64,000 bases of DNA, taken from Camelus bactrianus (taxonomy: Eukaryota; Chordata; Mammalia; Artiodactyla; Camelidae). The stretch's first letter is position 1. Every line of letters begins with the position of its first letter. The position numbers and the translations under genes are program-made. Positions 9,601-23,429 of this stretch are shown piece after piece. The stretch spans positions 22,869,001 through 22,933,000 of the forward strand of contig NC_133552.1 of the NCBI RefSeq assembly GCF_048773025.1, given 5' to 3'. Below the pieces are notes generated by a model, which was not told the DNA's origin, searched no databases, and saw nothing but the letters and a program-made list of their open reading frames with translations.

Positions 9601-12600
9601 TATCATATATATATACATTTTTTGCATATATGCAGACATTCCTGGAGAGATGCATGTTAAGTTCGCTAAAAGATCCTAGAAAATTTCAATTTATCAGCAA
9701 GTATTTTCTGAGAAAATCTTCTTACTCTCACCTTCAGTTACTTCACAAACTGATAGACCTTGGCAGGTTTAACTGTTGAGGGTCCCAGAATTGTGATTAA
9801 CATTGCAGATAGAAATGGTAAAAAAGCAAAGTTCTGCTAACAACTATATGGTTGTTCAAATTTTTAAATTAGAAATTTTAGCAAACTAGCTTTTTTAGCA
9901 CTAAACCTAATCCCTTAAAGAAATGGCAGCTACAAAACACTGACAGCTCTTTTTTCTCTTTTTAACAAGCTATATATGAGTTACTAGTTTAGAATAAAAA
10001 TAGTTTAGGCTGAGAAATACATATTTTGATGTAATTTAAATTACTTCTGATAATTTATTCCCCACAATTCAGTCTATTGTGATCTTAGAAATCGTTCATG
10101 AATTGAATAATATGCCTATTTGATATATTGCACAATTTATTCTAATGTAAGGACATGAGACAATTTCTATTCTGAAGCAAGAGGCCTCTCTTTCTCTTTC
10201 TCGCTCTCTTAATGTTAATAAGACTTACTAGGGCAAGAACTCTTTTCTAGTGTTTGTTAATCTGGAAGGCAAATAACCAAAATTGTTCACTATAGATCCA
10301 TATTTTATTGCTATAAAAGAGTGCTTACCATCATTCAAACAAATCACAGCATTGAATGTCTTGCATATTTTATACTGAATATTATTATAGGTACATATCA
10401 CCGTAAAATAGTACTTTCATTTTGAGCCCATTGTTAGGCTTGTATAGTTTGCAGTAAAACACATTATACTTAAAGGGAAAATAAATTTAAAAGGAGGTTT
10501 GGTACAGTACAATTACATGCTCTGTAACTTCTGTTTAAAGGGATTCATAGCTAAAATTGCTTTTCATTATAGGCTTTCAATAGAGATTCGGATTTGTTGG
10601 GCACAGTCCTTTTTTTGTATTTCTTTTCTTTTACTTTGCTCTTGAGGTTGGACAATTTTCTAATTTTTATTTGTTGGTTAAGATAACATTCAATACTATT
10701 AGACCATAGAGGGAAAGAGAAGAAAATCGTATTTAATTATTTCTTAGGGGTCACAGAAAAAGAATAAGCTACCAAATTAATATAAACATTCAGTTATTAA
10801 CAAGTGATAAATACTTGTTTCCCCAATATATGAAAAATACTATGCTTGAATATTATGGTGTCTTTTTGTCTTGTCCTTAGATACAATGTGACACTTTGGT
10901 CTAATATCTGACAATCTTGCTCAGGTGACTACTTTCAAGACAGATATATTTCAGGATATATTCTGAAGTATACAGCAGATACTTTTTCTGTAATCATTGG
11001 AATAATTATTTCCCCCATGTGTTGTTATAGTGAAGTACATCTATCCATCATCAAGTGTTGAAATAAACTTCTATTTGTTAGATGATTCTCCCTTGATCAG
11101 GATGCATTTTGTTTATATATTTCTTTTATATATTTGCTAATAATTTGTTCAGGATTTTGTATCTTATTCCATAAAATATATTTCGGTGGATGCAAGTGAC
11201 TGCAGCAGGGTGTCTGCTGCAATGGTGATTACGTGAGGCTAAGGCTGTGATACTGGCGAAGTTCTTCCGCTGTGTGTGCTCCTGGAGACACTTCAGATTT
11301 AGTGCAATCTGTAGGGACAGTAGGGGAGTGGTGACATGATAGTCCCACCTGAATGAATACACAGAGATGGGAACAATCACAGCTTTTAAGACCAAAATCA
11401 GAGTTTGGAGGGCAGACTGTCATCTGAACACTGAGAGCTAACTTACCTTTACCATAGCCAGACAGTATAGATTCACAGAACATATCCAGATGGGTTGAAA
11501 AACAAGTACCTTGTAGAATGGTTTAAATGCCAAAGAATGAGACCAACTCCTATTTTAAACTATTTACATTGTATTTATTTAATTCCTTGCTTAAATATTT
11601 ATTTTTATTTACATTTTCATTTATAATTTGTTCATTTAATCTGAAATGCTTTGCCATCAGATTTTTGTCTTACTTGCCTCTTAGTAGGATACCAGTCTTA
11701 ACAAAATGGCACCTTCTCCCAAAAAGCTTTCTTTACCATTTAGTTTAAATTACTTTCTGTCCAATCACTATCATATCACTCCATTTTAGTGTCATTCCTG
11801 AATTTATCATTCATCTGCCCAGGTTTTCATTTGTTTATCTCATCTTCTCCTCTAGAATGTGAGTAAGTGTGTGTGTGTGTGTGTGTGTAAATATTTGTAT
11901 GTATCCAGTGGATGAGATACATAATGACAGAGTGGATTAATTTAATTTAATTTAAAATGTTTATTTTATATGATTCCAAGAAATCTTGAGGCTACTGGAA
12001 TATGAACTATACTTAATCAAACTAAAAGAGACCCTTTTAAAAATTATTGAGGGGGACTTATCCAAATGGAGAGCACATTATATTGATCATGAATACAGGT
12101 ATGAAATAATGTAATAATGATAACTTTGAAATACTGTTATATCATATTATCTAAATGTCATGCCAATTAACAACTCAGGGATCTGTTTTTAGCTAAGATC
12201 TTAGGATGTGATTCTACTAAGAGGATCAAGTAATGAAACTGCATTTTGTGATTTCAAGTTAGGAAACAAAGTTGATAAATGCTTTTTAACAGACTGGAAT
12301 GCTGATAATAACACAGAAATAACATATAGACAAAGAACTCCTAAAATATTATGGAAAAATAGAAGCAATCAGTATCTTGGTGGTTAATAAAGGAAGTCAA
12401 CATTTTCACTACTTTTTGGATAAAAGCATAACTCACAAAACAATTTATTAAAAATCATGCCTAAAGCTAACTTGTAGCATTCACAGCATAAACAACAATG
12501 GCAGATGACATGACTAAGTGATTCTTGTAAATAATGATACTAAATTAAAAAAAAAAAAACACATCTCATCTTTGGACCTACACTGTAGTAAAATACAAGA

Positions 12601-12740
12601 AAGAGGATCTAGCAAACCTGGGAGAAAGGCATTTGGAGAATGGAGGATTTTTCCATAAATGCTTTTGTTAGGGTATGCTATCATATCCTATTAACAGATA
12701 TTAGGTGAGGAGGAATTGAAATGTGCTACCAAAGCACTGA
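9601..12740. other. Unassigned sequence, no gene seen
   Basis: About 3 kb without a recognised repeat apart from a short (GT)n tract. The block 11180-11480 is less AT-rich and holds two overlapping minus-strand frames (84 and 89 codons) of no recognised family. A GGTAAGTT donor-like site reads on the minus strand at about 11437-11444, but there is no supporting exon structure. Confidence 0.4.
11867..11888. repeat. (GT)11 microsatellite
   Basis: Uninterrupted alternating GT of about 22 bp. Confidence 0.95.
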
Positions 12741-12755
12741 AGAATACCATTTATA

Positions 12756-13190
12756 TACAGTGAAATACTACTCAGTCATAAAAAGTAAAATAAATCCATC
12801 TGTAGGAACATAAATGACCTAGAGATTATCATTACTAAGTGAAGTGAGTCAGACAAAGACAAATATCACATGATATCACTTATTTGTGGACTCTAAAAAA
12901 ATGATACAAATGAACTTATTTACAAAACAAAAAGAGACTCACAGATATAGAAAACAAACTTAGGGTTACCAAAGGGGAAAGGAGCAGGGAGGGATAAATG
13001 AGGAGTTTGAGATTAGCAGATACAAACTACTGTATATAAAATAGATAAACAACAAGATCCTAATGTATAGCACAGGGAATTATATTCAATATCTTGTACC
13101 TATAGTGAAGAATATATATTATAACTGAATCACTATGCTGTACACCAGAAACTAACACAATGTTGTAAATCAACTGTACTCCGATAAAAA
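12756..13190 (+). mobile_element. 5'-truncated L1 3' end with degraded 15-bp TSD
   Basis: Begins at the ORF2 segment 'gaaatactactcagtcataa', runs through 'tgatatcacttatttgtgga' and the 'tacaaaacaaaaagagactc' 3' UTR motif, and ends 'ctccgataaaaa'. The flanks agaataccatttata (12741-12755) and agaacactatttata (13191-13205) match at 13 of 15 positions. ORF2 remains carry multiple substitutions, so this copy is older than those at 4.2 and 9.2 kb. Confidence 0.87.
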
Positions 13191-16100
13191 AGAACACTAT
13201 TTATAATTGTATACATTTATGCTAGTAATCAGTATAAGATGTGTACAATCAACTATACCTGGAGTAACATATGTCAAGCCAGCAAATTTGAATGGGTACT
13301 TTCAAAATTTTAAGAATTGAATTAACTTATATTTTCTTTGTAGGAACATTTATTTGTTGTTCAAACAGGACACTTAAAGAGTACAGTGTTGACACTCTGG
13401 AGAGAGCTAAGAGATCAAATGCAGGCTTAGGAATGTACAAGTAGAGTCTGACAAAGTGATTTGTTGGTGGCCTGTAGAATATGATACACATTTTTTCTGT
13501 CAGATGGAAATGCTAAGCAAGTGTCCTATAAAAATAGGATGCAAATTTGTCACAATATTTACTGTTATAACACTGTTTTGCTATTTTGTGCCCTTCCACA
13601 TTGATTACATCTTCTTGGTTATTCAAATCAAGTATTTCATTAGATTAACCTTATCACATTTTGCTCTTTATCTCATTTCTAATTTCCTTCCTCATTTTTC
13701 ATTGTTCTTTGTTCAATGGCATTCATTTTAGGCTTTCATTTCAATAGTAGTCAATTTAATCTTTTCTCTAATGCACTATTAGCATTACTTGCTAGACTCA
13801 TTTGAACCATTTTTATTCCCCTTAAAACATTTCCAATTTGATAAATTAAAGTTTAAAATTAAAAAAAATTATGAAACACTGGAAAGGATACCATTTAAAG
13901 TACACTTTAAAATTTCCTATTTTGCTCAAAATAGGCGATTCAGAAATTCTGTGAAATGTCTATAGTTCTTATAAACAATTACACCTACCAATATTTATCA
14001 GTATTTATCAATCTGTAGGTTTATTTTTATATGATCTCTGGATGTTTGCTTATTGATTGGCTAAAGTTATTGCTTAAGAATCATGCCAAACTGAATATAG
14101 AGAAACTCACCTAACACTTTAGCAGGGTAAATTCATCTTATCCTGGGTAGCAATTATCATCATCATTACCAACACAAAAGAGTACAGATTCATTTTTAAA
14201 GGGTAATTTTATCAAGTCTATAAAGCCCCTGAATAATTATTTCCACCTTGTAAGTACAGATAAATTTTACATACTTTATTGGGTCGTAACACTCAGATTC
14301 TGAAGAAACCAGGAATTTCCTTTATAGAATTCTCTTGGTAGGGATTTTTTAATGACTGATTGTGGCACCCACTATCAGTGAGTGAGCAAAACTTGCTTTC
14401 TATCTCCAGTAAGGATAACATTTTTGTTACTAAATCACCTCCTTATGTAACCAAGGAAGTGAACCCCCACATGGAATAAGAAGCAGTTTTAACTTGGTAG
14501 ATATGAAGAAATAAAATCATAAATGTTTCAAGTGGATTCATATAACAATAGCAATCTCTTTTGTGCTTGACAAACATTCACAGGCAACAAATTCAGCTTT
14601 AGATGATGAGAAAAATGAGTTTGAAGTCAAATTATATCTGTTATGGATCTTTATTATGAAAAATCAAGTAGTATTAAAGGTTTAAGATATCCTCAGAATG
14701 AAGGGACAGCATCAAAGATGTTTTGTCGTTAAAAGAAAACTTTGTGTGACTGAGGAGAACTGCCACCAGATGATCCTGAACAAGTTAATCACCTCATTTT
14801 GAGTGGAGGCATTGAATGCAAATATTTTTTTTACTATGGAAAGCTATGCACTTCTGTGGTAAAATCTCTAAGTGTAATATGTAAGAGTGTTTGAATGACA
14901 GCCTTAATTTCCCAAAGTGATACAATAAGAAAACTTAAACGTACTTTCACTGATTGCTAAAGGCTCTTTCTTGAACTCGTAGTTAAATTGGAGAGTCTCA
15001 CCCAGGCAGTGTGCTGTCATGAAACAACCTCTGAGACACTCATGGTTCTTCCATTAGGTTCAGTGAGTTGCACAAAGACAATTTATGACTCCAATAGTGC
15101 ATTTATGAACCTTAAACATGGTCACATGTGAATTTGTGGACCTAGGGAACTTGCGTCAATGAGGAATTTTGTCATTTACTTAGAAATCTCTACACTTTCA
15201 TAAAGCCTTTGAAAAAGAGATGTAGCCAAACAGTGTCAAAATAAAATTACAGAAATAACACCTTCTCTATAGGTTATTTAATCAGATATTATAAATTATA
15301 CTAAATAATGAATACTGATCCTGCAACTTTATTGATTTATAATCCAGAAGACAAGACAAAATGTTTATTACTTTAGATCTTGCAGGAAATTATCACTTAA
15401 ATATAGATGGAGCCCTTCTCATCAATGGCTACAGTTAATTACTATTGTAAAAGTTAAACCATGTGACAGCCTCAAAATGACAGTGCTCAAAAACTAGTCC
15501 AAAGTGGGCAGAAGAAAAGAGAATAGAAGCAACTAGAGTCTGGTGATAACCTGTAGTAGGGGAGCCATGATTTTGCCTCTTCTCTACAATTCCTAATCGG
15601 AATATTTAGGTCAGCACCATGGGTGGGCTTAGCTCTGTCACTCCCACACTTCCAGAGTTTGCTTACAATATGAGATTCCATCATTCAATGCCATATTGTA
15701 TGTCTATAAGTTTCTTCGGTATCTAAACAACTTCCTATGAAATACTTCACTTTCGTTAGTAATTTTAAATCACCTAAATTCATAAAATATCAGCCCAACG
15801 GATTATAATCAATAATTGGACTGACTGCTGATCCTTAAGAGCCTTTCGCTAAATGTGTGAAATAATTCTATATGCAATCCAATAGACTTTTCAAGATGCA
15901 ATTTAATCATGAAACTATTGTGAAGTAATTTGGAAATATTTCAAAAACACATGTTAAATGGAGTCCAAATGATTATATTGTGCTCAAAAGTCGAATGTAA
16001 ATTCCAAATTCCATCAGAATACTGTGAGCACATTGAATTTACCTTTTATCAGTCTATTAACTATTTGCTTGGAGTTGACTTTCCTTAGGAAAAGGGGGAA

Positions 16101-16468
16101 ACTCAACAACTCATTCTGTGCCAAAATTAATTCAAACAGTAATACATTTTGTGCTCCACTGACTTTCAATTTATTACCAGTGGAGCTTGGTTGATTGTTT
16201 TGATCTTCAGTTTATTGGCAATGAAGTAGGATTTACTGTGCCACCACCTTTTAGTAGCATAAATGTTACTTTATTGAGCTGGTGCCTCATTCTAAAGCAC
16301 TACAAGAAAATAATTTAATTGTCTGTCTTTGCTTAAACTCACAATACTTTTGAGGGTAGTAAAATGTTTAATGTCAAACTTTTATCCATGCATATTTAAC
16401 TTTGCAATTTCAACTCTTAGGATCTAAAATATTAGTCTAAGGAGCTGCCATTGCAATTTGATTACACT

Positions 16469-16485
16469 AACACCAGATGGCAGTG
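16469..16485 (+). promoter_or_regulatory. CTCF-like motif (candidate)
   Basis: The sequence aacaccagatggcagtg resembles the CTCF core (CCACCAG..GGCAG). A single motif match by eye in a 64-kb window is weak; occupancy cannot be judged from sequence alone. Confidence 0.3.
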
Positions 16486-18084
16486 CATAGGTCCCAAGGT
16501 ATTAGATATTAAATTGTAGGTAGGTGCACACCCAAAGCACTATATATCCTTTAAAAAGATTTAATATAAACTTCAAACAATACACTCAAAGGTGATTTTA
16601 AAAAACAACTTGTAAGATAAATATAAATCTAATGATACATATATCATTCCTTAATAAGACCCATTTTTTTACATTTATTTTATTTCTGGATTTGAAAACC
16701 TAGTTTTAGTGCCAAATAAAGGATCATTTTTAACAGTTTTTTTTTTTTTTGTTATTTTGTTTGGATTTTTGCTTCATTTCCTATTAACTCAGCTTTTTCT
16801 TCAATACCAGTATTCTGGCAATTTTCCAATACATTCAGAGATGTTTTGCTGGGGTCTTTTTTTGTCACAAAAAAAGGGTCTGCATTCTTTTTGCCACACT
16901 TATATACATACTAATCTAGAGTCTTTTACATTTAGTTTAGTCTAGGTACAAGGCTGATGCTCTGTTAAGTACTTTGTGAAAAAAATTTATGACTAGAGAT
17001 GTTTCAGTAAACTAGAGTTTCCTTTACACTGTAGCTTGTGGGCTTGAACAAGCGTTACGTCATTATGTTCCTACTTAGAAAGTATTTTAAGAATACCTAT
17101 GAGAAGATGGACAAATCTTCTCCTTTGATATGAACCGTAATACATGCATTTTATAAATCTTATGAATTTTTTCCCATGCTAGTAATCCTTAAAGGGTTCA
17201 ATTTTCAATGGAATGTTTTATTTTAGGAGCTCTCACTTTGTGTGAAGAGATCATAAATGCCATACATTTCTCGTTGAGGTTTCACAGTGAGACATTGACT
17301 CTATAAAAATTCAGTGACATTGGAGAATACTAAGAATATTATTACCGTTAGTGTAGCTATCAGGAGGATGAGCTAAGTAAGAGAATTCATATTTAATTAA
17401 AACTAAAATCGCAGAGCATATTAGGTGTAAGAAAGAAATGATATACATGTATGGTATTCATTTAATGACTAATGAGAACATCTGGTCATATTTCTAGATT
17501 TTAAATTTAGACTGTGGCATAGGGAAAGCCCTCCTTTCCCACAGGCTGCAACAGAAAGTCAAAGCTTAAGTGATATAATGAGTAGATTTATGCTATTCAA
17601 TTGTGGTGTCTCTAAACCTTAATATAAAATTATACTGCGGAGAATGAGAGGTGCTTACAGAAGACAGGAACCAATATTTATCTGGTAATCAAGGCACCAG
17701 GCAGAAAGAACAATGAAGACACACAAACGCTCTCCAGATAAATTCTTTTGGTCAGTAATCCTTCAGGAAGAAATCGAGAATTTAAAAGAGTTCGGTAAGA
17801 ACACAAAGAGGGAGAGGTCATAGAATTATATTCTAACAATAGTGATTTTCAATGACTTGAACGAGGCTGACTGGGTATGTTTGGAACAATATAAACGTCT
17901 CTTCACCAGAATGAGCTCCATAGAGATGCTTAGGAATATGCATTGGTACTTTTGAAATAGCATACCACACAATTAGTGTTGAGTCATGGTTAAAATAAAA
18001 ATGGAAAATATAATGTAAATGTAATGTACTGTAAAATATTTTTTAAAATTTTATGAGGTAAAATATTTTAAATTATTTACTTAA

Positions 18085-18116
18085 GAAGTCCAATAAAAAA
18101 GAAGTCCAATAAAAAT
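18085..18116 (+). repeat. 16-bp tandem duplication
   Basis: gaagtccaataaaaaa occurs twice head to tail; the second copy differs only at its last base. A typical replication-slippage duplication. Confidence 0.9.
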
Positions 18117-18967
18117 GATATAATAGAATTTGATTTAAATTAATGGCAGTGATCCTTACATTGGTAAAGGAGGTGATGTTATGCAGAGAAAAAGGTGAGT
18201 CAAAGTGCTTCTGTAAATATTTCTATTAATGCAGAATCATTTTTCACTGGAATCCGATCTGAAATGCTGTTATCTTATATTTTGTATATTGTTAGGTCAA
18301 TGAGTAAATCATAGAAGTCATTTAAAATAACAATGAAATAGTAATCATCTTAATCACCAAGAACTCAAATAATTAAGGGAAAGACATTAATTTTATTATT
18401 CAGTCTTTTAACAGTCATCTCTCTCTCTAAACTTTAAACTCAAAGTTCAAATAATTTTATAGATATAAAAACTGTCTAGTTAAATAATGCTTATGGTGTG
18501 CTGAACAACTGAAATATGTAATTACATTTTTGTTAACCTGAACTCACTTGGACTAATTCTTACTCCTGTTTTTTCCTTCTGAAGTCACTGTAGGTTAGGA
18601 ACTATTTGTATGAAAGAAAGATTTTATAACGTACATTCCAAATTATATTTTAGGGTTCCTGTGCTTTGTCAGTTGCTGATTCTGAAGAAAAAAAAATAGT
18701 TCTTGCATTTTGGAAAGTCCATACAAATTTAATATTTAAAGCTATTATTTTGGTTTCTTTGATCAAAGTGTATTTGGCTAGGTACTATTCAGAATAAACA
18801 AAATTGATGTAGTTATTTCTTTGACCACCCCATTAGATGAAAAATAATCAATTTAAATATAATCATACTTTTTCTTTTTTCTTTAACAGGGACAGAAAGA
18901 AATGGATAAGGAAAGTCTATAAGTACCATGCTCACAGACGAGATATATGTATGTTTTAGTCAATATC

Positions 18968-19022
18968 GTATCCCTAACACCTAATCACAGTGGTAGGTTC
19001 TTAAAAATATTTGTTGAACATC
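18968..19022 (+). mobile_element. L2-type 3' tail relic
   Basis: 'tccctaacacctaatcacag' followed by 'tggtaggttcttaaaaatat' and 'ttgttgaac' corresponds to the L2 tail (CCTAGCACAGTGCCTGGCACATAG, TAGGCGCTCAATAAATG, TTGTTGAAT). Confidence 0.6.
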
Positions 19023-22000
19023 TATGTGGATTCACAGCTCAAGCAAGTGATGCTAGCTAAGTCGTATGAAACTACTTTAAGAAGCTTATGCTCAGTGAGA
19101 ATCTAGCAGTTTAAAAGGAGCTCCCAAAATGTCAGGCTTTTTCCTAGAGAGCCTGACTATCCCTGGTTACCTCAAGATGAGATTAACCTTTATGAATTCT
19201 CAGTAGGAACAGTCCTTAGCTTCTTCCTCTAGGTTCAAGAAACTAGTATTGTTCAGAAGATTGATCACTGGTGAAATTATTTAGTGACAGACTTTTTTTT
19301 GCAATATGATGTTCATTTAATAATTACAGAGTCTTGTCTATGGATTCTGCTCACACTCATTTCTTCATTGGCATCTAAGGGATGAAGTTCTTTAGTCCAG
19401 GCTCTCTGATATTCTCTCGGACAGTGAAGGGATAGAAACACTCAAAAAAAAAAAAAAAAAGACATATTCTTTTTCTACATCTCTGATAGCTTCATTATGT
19501 CTTACTTTGGCTGGGGAAATTTTTTATTTCTTTAAGATTACATCCTTCCAAGTGTGCACATTTAGTGATGCTCTTCAAGCTTACATTACAATTGCAGATA
19601 GCATTTGTTTCATTTCTAACATACAGTGATGGGTGATGTATTGATTCCTCATAATTTCTATGAGAATTATTTAAAATTTTGTTCTGGTTTCTGGACCCAT
19701 TTGAGAACCTGATGGAAAATATTGACACTCTTATTAGGAAACACTACATCTACATAAGAGTTACCTACAATATAATTATATATAAATCAATTTTACATAC
19801 TATATACATAGTTATATATAAGAATCTATATACTAATTACCTTCCCCCAAAAAGTAAAAAATAAAGTGACTGCTTTATTAAAAAATATAATTATACTTAA
19901 GAATTATGTATAAGACTATATATATGAGTTAGAGTGAGAAATATTAATAGGTACTAACACAGTTTGGCAGGAGTTTCACAGATATAACTAAAGTTTATGT
20001 TTATATAATATGTCATAGAATTATATGGAGTCACAACCTGCAAGAAAAAAATTCAGTATCTAATTAGGAAGAAAAAAGAGATATGAGACAGTGAAGGAGG
20101 TATATGAAAAGAAAACAAGAGAAATCTCTCCGGTGATTTTGTGGGACCAAACTAGTCAAGTATTCCGTGGTCAAGTACCTTCCATGTTTTCATCCAAAAA
20201 ATAAAAATATCCTTCCCACCCTCCCCAATCTTAACATTACCTACTTTCAGGAAATCCCTAGGAAGTCAGAAATAAATTACTTAGCAGGTACATTTTGGGG
20301 CAAAGATCAAGAGAGATGATTTGTTTCTTGCCAGGCCCCAATTTAATCAAAAGCAGTAAATGAAAACTTTAAGACTCCAGGAGACAGACATTAATTGAAA
20401 GGAATTTTCAGTAAAAGCCTGTTATTTTCTTATGCCAGCTTAATACATAAAAGTCAGATATCCATTTGCAGTAGCTTTTAAGTCTCTGGTGGTGGACTTT
20501 CTCGCCTTGAACGGCTCCTAAAATCTGAGCAGGATGGGGAGAAATTCCTCATCTTTTGTCTCAGCCAGGGGCTTCTGTTGAATCCACACATATGACCAGG
20601 TCATCCGTTTGCCTCTCTTTATTGACTCTATTCAGTGCCCATGATTATTCGACGTTGGTAACACCCAATTAAAACGTTTCCCTTTTCATTTCACTGAGAA
20701 GTTTGTTGATTCTTTAATAAAGATTTACAAAGCAACTAGTATGCAGATAAGTCTCCTGGATAGATCCAAGTTATATAAACTAAAGATTCTACCACATAAA
20801 TTCACTTTCTCTGGTTATAATATAAATCATCTTAGATTTGATATAACATGTTCTTCTTATGGTGGTTTACAAATTATGTATGTTTGTAAATAAGCAAATC
20901 ATTTTCTCAAGGCAAATGACCAAGAATTCCTCTCAGCCCATTGAGATGGGAGCATTGCAGAGAACCCTTGGTACCGGGACTTGGAGATAAGAGAAGATAT
21001 TACACAACTCGACTAACTCCTGCATTTAGGCTCAAATAAGTTGCTCAATTGTCTCTATTACCCAGGAAATCATACAGTGCCTGAGTCTCACCAAGCCATT
21101 AACTAAGTAGAAAATGAGTCCAACCCACTTGTTTGCTGCACAGAATCTGACCCATTATCAGTTCAGTGATGAAGAAGAAAGAAAATTTTAAAAAGAAAGA
21201 GGAAACATTGCAAAATAGCAATGCTGGCTATTGCTACCAGGTCAACTAGAAGACTAGTAAGACCACCACACTACTAACTAAAGGTAACATTAAGAACTAC
21301 GTGAAAGAAATCAGTGAAATCATGTTTTCAAACAAAGTGTTTCTTTTCTTTTATTGATGTTAATAAAAATATTACTGATAATAATAATAATAATAAGAAA
21401 AACCAAAACGCAACTGTTCAAAGAGTTTTTATAAAGCAACCACAGAGGGAGATATCTGTGAATTATTATATGAATGCAAAGATTCAGCTCATTCACTAAA
21501 ACTTGCTCTCTTCTTTAGACCCTCTCAACTTAGCAGAGCTCTACTTAATAAGAGAAGTTCTTTGTATATACATCATTTTATAGTCCATGGTCTTCCTAAA
21601 TCAGAGCATAATTTTATTTCATAATCTCCTGTGTACATTTGAATAGATCACATTTGTCAATAAATAAGTCACTCTAAAGAAAACAATTATTATCCAAAAT
21701 AACACTAATAACCAGTACCATCACCTAAAAAAGACTGATGTTTTTAAATTTGGTTCAAGACACATTTAAATGAACAAATGTTGTTTGTAGTCAACAGCGT
21801 ACTTACAACATAAGCTATTTTGTTTATTCCATCAAGCCTACACGATAGACTCTGGGCCAGGAGGCCTCAGTGTTAAGGGTTGGAGCAGTGCCTCAGTTCA
21901 TAGAACCATCTCTGTTAGGTGGGCAGAACAGAGAACGCTAATACTATACCAATGATGCTTGACTGTATTTTTTACCTTTCAGAAAGTCAATACTGAATGT

Positions 22001-22206
22001 CAAATACCCTCTATGATTATTATATTTATATTATAGAATTAGAATAACCAATATGTTGTTACTGAATATTTCTCCTGAATATGTTTTTAGGCATTGCCAG
22101 TTTGGATGTCTTTTTCATTTAAATTGAACTCACATCGGAATGAGAATTTTAAAATAACACCATATTCTTTAAAGGAAGCTTAAAATTCTAGGAATCCATC
22201 TTTAAA
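19023..22206. other. Unassigned sequence, no gene seen
   Basis: No supported gene. Includes an A18 run at 19443-19460, TA-rich DNA around 19760-19930, a short (AAT)n tract near 21378-21396, and a mildly GC-richer stretch at 20480-20660 that I cannot assign. Confidence 0.42.
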
Positions 22207-22224
22207 AAAAAAAGACGCAAACAG

Positions 22225-22344
22225 CTCACAGTGAAAAAAAAATGTGAAATGAATATATGTATGTTCATGAATAATTGAAAAATTGTGCTCTACACTGGAA
22301 TTTGACACAACATTGTAAAATGACTATAATTCAATAAAAACGTT
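22225..22344 (+). mobile_element. Very short L1 3'-tail insertion with TSD
   Basis: Only about 120 bp of L1 3' UTR, from 'ctcacagtgaaaa' through 'cactggaatttgacacaaca' to 'caataaaaacgtt' and the A tail. It is flanked by aaaaaaagacgcaaacag (22207-22224) and aaaaaaagacacaaacag (22345-22362), one mismatch in 18. The A tail and right duplication overlap, so the boundary is uncertain by a few bases. Confidence 0.88.
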
Positions 22345-22362
22345 AAAAAAAGACACAAACAG

Positions 22363-23429
22363 TGATCTTGACACTTAATGAACTTGAATACTACAGACAA
22401 TTATTATAATGAACATATATCAATAACATTTGAAAAAAATTTAGATGTTATTAGCATTAGTAACATCAATAGTTATCGTCCATTGCCTATTATTTCATTA
22501 GCTTGTCATTTGAAAATTAATTTTTTTAAACTAAACGCTTGCTTACCCTGAGGTATACAATGAATTGAGGGCCAATTTCCATTTGGGCAACCAATTTTGA
22601 GATCTACCAAAGGGCAAAAGACAAAGATTTCATGTCCCCAGAATGTCTGTGGTTGTAGGAGAAGAGAAATTAAGTTGAGAAAGAAGCTACTAATCTTTAT
22701 CTTTGCTTCTGAAGCTTGGGTGGTAAATTTCCTACCATTAGCACCTCGTGAAATCTACTCTGTAGGCTGGGGAATGGTACCATCACACATACTACATGGA
22801 TGCTCCTGGTAGGACATCTGCCCCTGATGCTTCTGGAACCAGATGTAGCTGCTACCTTTTTGGCCACTACCACCTTCACTGCAGTGGTGGCTCTGACTGG
22901 AGAGTCTTCATTCATTCATTTCCTGTGCACTCAATGCAAATTGGTTCAAAAGGTAAATTGGCTCCCACACTTTCAGCATCTATATAGAAAACCAGGTTCT
23001 GTCTGGTAAGATGAGAGATTTCTTAAATACAGGATGGGGATTCAGATGCTGGGCAGACAAAACGAAAATAATAAATGTTCTTACACCTTCCAATCCTCAA
23101 CAGTCTTGACTATGCCATTTTTTTCTTTACATCTTTATAGCAGCCTAGTGGGAGTTTTTTGGATTTATAAACTAGCATTATCAAATTTCAGCTGATTTTC
23201 TTTAAAGTAGGTAGATAGTAACTATATGAGTCTGATAAGCTGTTGAGAACCTATCAGATCAACAGTCAGATTGAGAGATAAAGAAGTAAAAAAAAATGAG
23301 TTCAGTGTGGAACAGGGAAGAAATACGCAAAAGGGAAAAAGCCAGGGCTGGAATTTTAGGCAAAGGTATTTATTACACAATCCTGTCGCTAGACACTTGA
23401 TAACAGCTATATTATGCGTGATCAGACTT
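22363..23429. other. Unassigned sequence, no gene seen
   Basis: Four overlapping 60-70 codon frames on both strands at 22600-23010 reflect a GC-richer stretch, not a gene I recognise. The perfect palindrome cactgcagtg lies at 22877-22886. The end near 23025-23085 ('ggattcagatgctgggcaga') resembles the end of an old mammalian interspersed repeat whose name I cannot fix. Confidence 0.4.

Larger units (their letters stand above)
13206..18967. other. Long unassigned AT-rich stretch, no gene seen
   Basis: Nearly 6 kb in which I recognise no repeat family, RNA gene or coding exon. Frames of 65-91 codons (13456, 15487, 16709) lack any recognisable domain, and the one at 16709 is driven by a poly-T run. 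Only a candidate CTCF-like motif and a small tandem duplication are noted separately. Confidence 0.4.

Noticed and set aside
11229-11483. Possible minus-strand exon with a strong GGTAAGTT donor-like site and an 84-codon frame.
   Set aside because: No acceptor, no partner exons, no recognisable protein, and such donor-like sites are common by chance.
18868-18960. Strong polypyrimidine-AG acceptor-like sequence followed by a purine-rich stretch resembling an exon.
   Set aside because: The open frame is very short, it runs into an L2 tail, and no donor or neighbouring exon supports it.
22597-23009. Cluster of four overlapping 60-70 codon frames on both strands.
   Set aside because: Overlap on both strands and in several frames is expected of a GC-richer stretch; none shows a known motif.
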